A DNA stretch of 64,000 bases from Enterococcus_D sp050529585 (GTDB taxonomy: Bacteria; Bacillota; Bacilli; Lactobacillales; Enterococcaceae), in the NCBI RefSeq assembly GCF_050529585.1, contig NZ_CP172882.1:1054001-1118000 (forward strand), given 5' to 3'. Below, one piece after another: positions 60,891-64,000 of the stretch. How positions within the stretch are numbered: position 1 is the first letter of the stretch; each line of letters begins with the position of its first letter. The translations under genes were made by a program, and so were the position numbers. The notes under the pieces are model-generated. The model saw only the letters and a program-made list of their open reading frames with translations. It did not search any database and was not told the origin of the DNA.

Positions 60891-61808
60891 ATGAAAAGCC
60901 GTTTTTTTAAAAGTTTTGTGTTGATCGTACTATCTTTCGCTTTGGTGATGGTCACATTGATGACTGCTGAATTTAGCTTTGCCTACCGTGAGGCATCTAC
61001 CAAAACCACTACACCACAGCAAACTGCAACAACTGCAGAAGAAACGATAAAGGATATCCCAGACGTGATCCAGGTGACACTGATTGGTTCCGATGCGCGG
61101 AGTTTAGAAGAAAGCGGACGTTCCGATACATTAATGGTCGCGCAGTACGACACCAAAAAGAAGCAGGCAAAACTGCTTTCGATCATGAGAGATTGCTATG
61201 TGACAATACCTGGATATGGCAAAGAAAAGATAAATGCTGCTTACTCTTTTGGTGGGGAAGCGCTGCTCGCTACAACTTTAAAAAACACTTTTGATTTAAC
61301 GCCAGATTACTATATATCAGTCACTTTTAAGGAGTTTGAAGATGCTGTGGATACGCTATTTCCTAAAGGATTGACCGTTGATGTCAAAAAAGAGTTGACT
61401 GTTGATAAAGTCCATTTAACTAAAGGTGAACAACAGCTTGATGGCAATCAAGTTTTGCAATATGTTCGCTTTCGCAAAGACGAAGAAGGCGACTTTGGCC
61501 GAATCCGTAGACAGCAGCAAGTGATGGAAGCGATAGCTGAGCAAGCAAAAAGTCTTTCTGTCATGTCCAGAATACCTAAAGCAGTCGGACAAATATGTGG
61601 GCAAGTCGATACCAACGTGCCGATTTCAGTCGTACTAGAAGTGATAATGGATTATTTGAAAGGGGAAACTGGAGCCATTCAGGCTTTATCCGTGCCCGTC
61701 GATCATTCATGGGATTTTGATGACAATACGCCAGTAGGAAGCGTTTTGACTATTGATGAGGAGAAAAATAAACAAGCCATCGCTGATTTTTTCAATGCAG
61801 TGCAGTGA
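60891..61808 (+). CDS. LytR-CpsA-Psr (LCP) family cell-wall glycopolymer ligase
   Basis: Single-span membrane protein of 305 residues: N-terminal helix about 6-28, Thr-rich linker, then LCP catalytic domain with L-I-G-S-D-A-R, G-R-S-D-T-L-M-V, S-I-M-R-D-C-Y-V, K-I-N-A-A-Y-S-F-G-G, and Y-V-R-F-R-K...D-F-G-R-I-R-R-Q. The Arg and Asp residues that bind the polyprenyl diphosphate and Mg2+ are present. LCP enzymes attach teichoic acids or polysaccharide to peptidoglycan. ATG 60891 has AGGAGG; the longer frame from 60795 is not signal-like. The gene appears to be controlled by the upstream M-box. Confidence 0.92.
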   Translation: MKSRFFKSFVLIVLSFALVMVTLMTAEFSFAYREASTKTTTPQQTATTAEETIKDIPDVIQVTLIGSDARSLEESGRSDTLMVAQYDTKKKQAKLLSIMRDCYVTIPGYGKEKINAAYSFGGEALLATTLKNTFDLTPDYYISVTFKEFEDAVDTLFPKGLTVDVKKELTVDKVHLTKGEQQLDGNQVLQYVRFRKDEEGDFGRIRRQQQVMEAIAEQAKSLSVMSRIPKAVGQICGQVDTNVPISVVLEVIMDYLKGETGAIQALSVPVDHSWDFDDNTPVGSVLTIDEEKNKQAIADFFNAVQ

Positions 61809-61811
61809 ACA

Positions 61812-61862
61812 ATAACAGCCAATGAATATAAGTTACTTTGTCTATTCTTTGGCTGTTTACAA
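61812..61862 (+). terminator. Terminator after the LCP gene
   Basis: AACAGCCAA and TTGGCTGTT enclose about 29 bases; TTTAC follows. The long loop and weak U tract make it a moderate terminator. Confidence 0.6.
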
Positions 61863-61883
61863 TTTGATATATACATGTACAAA

Positions 61884-61909
61884 AAAGATCCTTCTATATG
61901 AAGGATCTA
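61884..61909 (-). terminator. Terminator of the 52-residue gene
   Basis: On the minus strand AGATCCTTC / GAAGGATCT with a five-base loop then TTTTTTG. Confidence 0.88.
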
Positions 61910-61930
61910 TCACATCGTTGAAATGAAAAA

Positions 61931-62089
61931 TCAATTCTGACGTTCTTTGGCAATTTTCAGTAGTAAAGAAAAGGCTGCGAGAGCGAAACCGCTATATTTG
62001 ACAAATTTTTCAAGTGAGGCGATTCGTTGCGCTTTTTGCGCTTTTTTAGTTGTGCCAACAGTGGTGGTATTTTTCGATAGATGTCTCAT
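61931..62089 (-). CDS. 52-residue basic membrane-associated protein
   Basis: Short gene with AAGGAG before its ATG and its own terminator. The product starts M-R-H-L-S-K-N-T-T-T, has a Lys/Gln/Ala-rich middle (K-K-A-Q-K-A-Q-R-I-A) and a moderately hydrophobic helix at about 33-45 (Y-S-G-F-A-L-A-A-F-S-L-L-L), then K-I-A-K-E-R-Q-N. No family recognised. A clear -10 TATAAT occurs about 40 bases upstream on the minus strand, though the -35 is poor. Confidence 0.6.
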   Translation of the reverse strand: MRHLSKNTTTVGTTKKAQKAQRIASLEKFVKYSGFALAAFSLLLKIAKERQN

Positions 62090-62412
62090 GTGTATCCGCT
62101 CCTTCTTATTGTGTATAGTTTTATTATACCGACAAACCGATGGAATGTCTGGAAATATGCTGAGGTGAAAGAAAACGAAGACATGTAAAAATCTGCGCTT
62201 CTATTGTGAAAAAATAAATTCTCATTTTTTTCGAAAATCGGTGCCCAACTTGATAAAAAATTGGATACCCAACATGCTATAAATAGTATAAGTAAATCAA
62301 GTAACAACAACTGATCCCTATCATATAGCGCGGAAGAAAATTTATTTCAAATGCACATAAGAAAATATATAGATTGATTTGGTTGACGATATAATAAAAA
62401 AGGGTGTATGTG
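62090..62412. other. Intergenic region of about 320 bases
   Basis: Contains a minus-strand TATAAT for the 52-residue gene and, at 62391, a TATAAT just upstream of the next plus-strand gene. No gene is supported. Confidence 0.5.
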
Positions 62413-62784
62413 ATGATGGACAAACCTCAACTTTTCGATGATTCAAAAAATTATTTTGACCGTATGATGGCACACCACTTGCAATCGTGGCGCGATCAGC
62501 AAAGCTCTTTGATTGGTCAATATATTGAGGACATGATTATGGAATTCGAACAAATTGTAGCCAATATCAATGGCCAGAATTTCTGGAGACTGTATCCGAT
62601 TTTAATGGGAGTGGATGCACGTTTGGTCTTATTGGATTCATTGTTGTCTTTACCAAATATTGATTTGACAGAGGAAGAATTGATCCAAATGGTAGAAAAA
62701 GATTACACAACGATCAACAAGGAATTTTGTGGTTATTCATTAAATGAAGAAGCGCATGAAAGTTTGTTGTTTGACGTTATCTAA
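62413..62784 (+). CDS. Helical protein of unknown function, paralogue of the gene at 27612
   Basis: A 123-residue protein without membrane segments, rich in Asp, Gln and Leu. Its middle and end, G-V-D-A-R-L-V-L-L-D-S-L-L...L-T-E-E-E-L-I-Q-M-V-E-K-D, parallel the protein at 27612, as does overall length. GTGs at 62404 and 62410 and ATGs at 62413 and 62416 are all in frame; 62413 is spaced best from AAAAAGGG. No function known. Monocistronic as far as can be seen. Confidence 0.7.
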   Translation: MMDKPQLFDDSKNYFDRMMAHHLQSWRDQQSSLIGQYIEDMIMEFEQIVANINGQNFWRLYPILMGVDARLVLLDSLLSLPNIDLTEEELIQMVEKDYTTINKEFCGYSLNEEAHESLLFDVI

Positions 62785-62846
62785 AGCTTTCATTTGTTTG
62801 TATGTTTAAAACAACTTAATAATATTCATAATCATTCAAAATAACT

Positions 62847-62875
62847 TTGAATATAGGTGAAAAGTGCGTTATTAT
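62847..62875 (+). promoter_or_regulatory. Sigma-A promoter before the BlaI-like gene
   Basis: TTGAAT, 17-base spacer, TATTAT. About 110 bases upstream of the ATG. Confidence 0.7.
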
Positions 62876-62989
62876 AGATGTAGTTAAAAATGGTATGTCG
62901 AAAAAGATATTGTGGATAGCTTATGCGCAAGCTGTCATTTATTTTTGAACAGGGTAAATGAGGAAGAAGCAAATGTGGAAGGAGTTTTT

Positions 62990-63355
62990 ATGGATTATTT
63001 AGATTTTTCTAAAAAAGAATGGGAGGTCTTGGTTCGATTCTGGTCGATTTCGGAGCCGCTTTGCTGCGCTGAATTTAGTGAAAAATTTGACATGAATCGC
63101 AATACAGTCCTTGCCGTTATACGTAAGCTATTGAATCATGGCATTTTAGAAATAGAAAGTATCAAAATGAGCGGTTCTGTATTAGCGAGACGGTTTCAAC
63201 CAGCTGTGACAGAATATGACGTCTTCCGACAGTTATTGACAGAAGAAAAACTTCAGACGTTGATCAAAAATGTCATCCAGTCAATTGACTCCCCAGAAGT
63301 CTGTCAACAATTGTTAGAGATGATCGAGGAGGCCCGATGCGACAAAGCTTCTTGA
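62990..63355 (+). CDS. BlaI/MecI-family transcriptional regulator
   Basis: Winged-helix protein of 121 residues. Seen: L-D-F-S-K-K-E-W-E-V-L-V-R-F-W, then F-D-M-N-R-N-T-V-L-A-V-I-R-K-L-L-N-H-G-I-L (the BlaI recognition helix pattern), and L-A-R-R-F-Q-P-A-V-T-E-Y-D (wing and start of the dimer helix). No BlaR-type sensor or beta-lactamase gene is adjacent, and no CopY C-terminal metal motif is present. The open frame starts at 62912, but ATG 62990 has AAGGAG. Target unknown. Confidence 0.82.
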   Translation: MDYLDFSKKEWEVLVRFWSISEPLCCAEFSEKFDMNRNTVLAVIRKLLNHGILEIESIKMSGSVLARRFQPAVTEYDVFRQLLTEEKLQTLIKNVIQSIDSPEVCQQLLEMIEEARCDKAS

Positions 63356-63362
63356 TGTCGTC

Positions 63363-63415
63363 AAAAAAAACTATACCTTCACTTCTCTTTAGAGAATAGA
63401 AAGGTATAGTTTTTG
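63363..63415. terminator. Bidirectional terminator between BlaI-like gene and ohrR
   Basis: AAAACTATACCTT and AAGGTATAGTTTT with inner TTCTCT/AGAGAA; A and U tracts on both sides. Confidence 0.9.
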
Positions 63416-63417
63416 TG

Positions 63418-63888
63418 TTATTTGGGCTCTCGGCCATGCACTAATTTAACCGCCAACATTTGTAATGTGGCTGCTTCTGTTGCTGTGAGTGGAAAGAGAG
63501 CAAGTAATTTTTTGGGGATATCTTCCGCTTTATTTTTTAAAGATTTTCCTTCAGTGGTCAAAGAGATCACGACAATGCGTTCATCCTGTTCATCCCGAAT
63601 CCTGTTGAGCAAGTGTTTATCTTGCAATTTTTTGAGGACGGGAGTCAGTGTGCCAGAATCTAAACATAAGTGGCTGCCTAATTCTTTGACAGATAAATCA
63701 CCTTGTTCCCATAAGACCAACATCACTAGATATTGCGTATACGTGAGATTCAATGGCGCAAGTAATGGTTTATATTGCTTGATGATTTCCTTTGATGCAG
63801 CATAAAGCGAAAAGCAAAGTTGGTTTTCCAGTGCGAGTTCATTGAAGGGTGTTGTGTCATTCAATGGTGTGTAAATGTCCTCAGACAT
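63418..63888 (-). CDS. ohrR: MarR-family organic-hydroperoxide sensor
   Basis: Repressor of 156 residues. The redox-sensing cysteine C25 sits in E-N-Q-L-C-F-S-L-Y-A-A-S-K, the OhrR hallmark; Y-T-Q-Y-L-V-M-L-V-L-W-E, winged helix L-C-L-D-S-G-T-L-T-P-V-L-K-K-L and R-D-E-Q-D-E-R also match. Oxidation of C25 by organic peroxides releases DNA and induces ohr. It follows the ohr gene by eight bases. Confidence 0.93.
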   Translation of the reverse strand: MSEDIYTPLNDTTPFNELALENQLCFSLYAASKEIIKQYKPLLAPLNLTYTQYLVMLVLWEQGDLSVKELGSHLCLDSGTLTPVLKKLQDKHLLNRIRDEQDERIVVISLTTEGKSLKNKAEDIPKKLLALFPLTATEAATLQMLAVKLVHGREPK

Positions 63889-63896
63889 GATTGGAA

Positions 63897-64000
63897 TTAC
63901 GCTTCAACAGCTTTCACTGTCACTTCGATATTACCAGCTGTTGCTTTTGAATAAGGACAAACCGTATGGGCAACTTCTAGCAATTCTTGGGTTTCTTCCA
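63897..64000 (-). CDS. ohr: Organic hydroperoxide resistance protein, C-terminal part
   Basis: Minus-strand frame entering from the right edge and ending TAA at 63897-63899. The visible 33 residues contain A-H-T-V-C-P-Y-S-K-A-T-A-G-N-I-E-V, which includes the second catalytic cysteine of Ohr peroxidases. The first cysteine is outside the window. Same strand and just upstream of ohrR, its usual partner. Confidence 0.92.
   Translation of the reverse strand, partial: EETQELLEVAHTVCPYSKATAGNIEVTVKAVEA

Overview
The window reads as a chromosomal segment of a low-GC Firmicute, most probably an Enterococcus. I infer this from the malolactic locus, the LicT/BglF beta-glucoside system, cre sites, LPXTG and ECF-transporter proteins, and strong AGGAGG ribosome sites. 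Demethylmenaquinone methylation and a B12-dependent reductase hint at a species outside E. faecalis, but the species cannot be named from sequence alone. No rRNA, tRNA, IS element or CRISPR array was seen.

Layout, left to right. Positions 1-3.8 kb: ferric-siderophore ABC importer with an intracellular siderophore esterase. 3.9-8.8 kb: B12 module, with an ECF substrate-binding subunit divergent from a class II ribonucleotide reductase, an ATP:cob(I)alamin adenosyltransferase and a DUF4430 lipoprotein; two NrdR boxes 31 bp apart precede the reductase. 8.9-10.5 kb: ArsR regulator and a divergent Old Yellow Enzyme. 10.6-14.6 kb: malolactic fermentation (mleP, mleS, divergent mleR). 14.8-20.2 kb: small paralogous proteins, a secreted M23 hydrolase, and miscellaneous enzymes including a GNAT gene interrupted by a stop codon. 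20.3-27 kb: two PTS EIIC loci with two GntR-class regulators and a GH1 glycosidase. 27.6-31.7 kb: MenG, an exported SagB-like flavoprotein and a membrane protein. 32-36.8 kb: a TasA-like locus with two SipW-type signal peptidases. 36.9-41.7 kb: a BceAB-like exporter with a YxeA protein and a DUF1576 membrane protein. 42-49 kb: an orphan OppA, then LicT - EIIBCA - 6-phospho-beta-glucosidase with two RNA antiterminators. 49.2-56.5 kb: a 2,428-residue LPXTG adhesin. 56.6-64 kb: IlvD and an Fe-S assembly factor, a short-chain dehydrogenase, an M-box Mg2+ riboswitch placed before an LCP-family gene, a BlaI-like regulator and OhrR/Ohr.

The strongest points are: (i) the M-box riboswitch whose nearest downstream gene is a LytR-CpsA-Psr cell-wall ligase rather than a magnesium transporter; (ii) the TasA/SipW locus with two signal peptidases and two uncharacterised partners; (iii) NrdR control apparently extended to cobalamin activation and capture genes as well as the B12-dependent reductase; and (iv) several small, paralogous or broken genes that automated annotation would probably miss.
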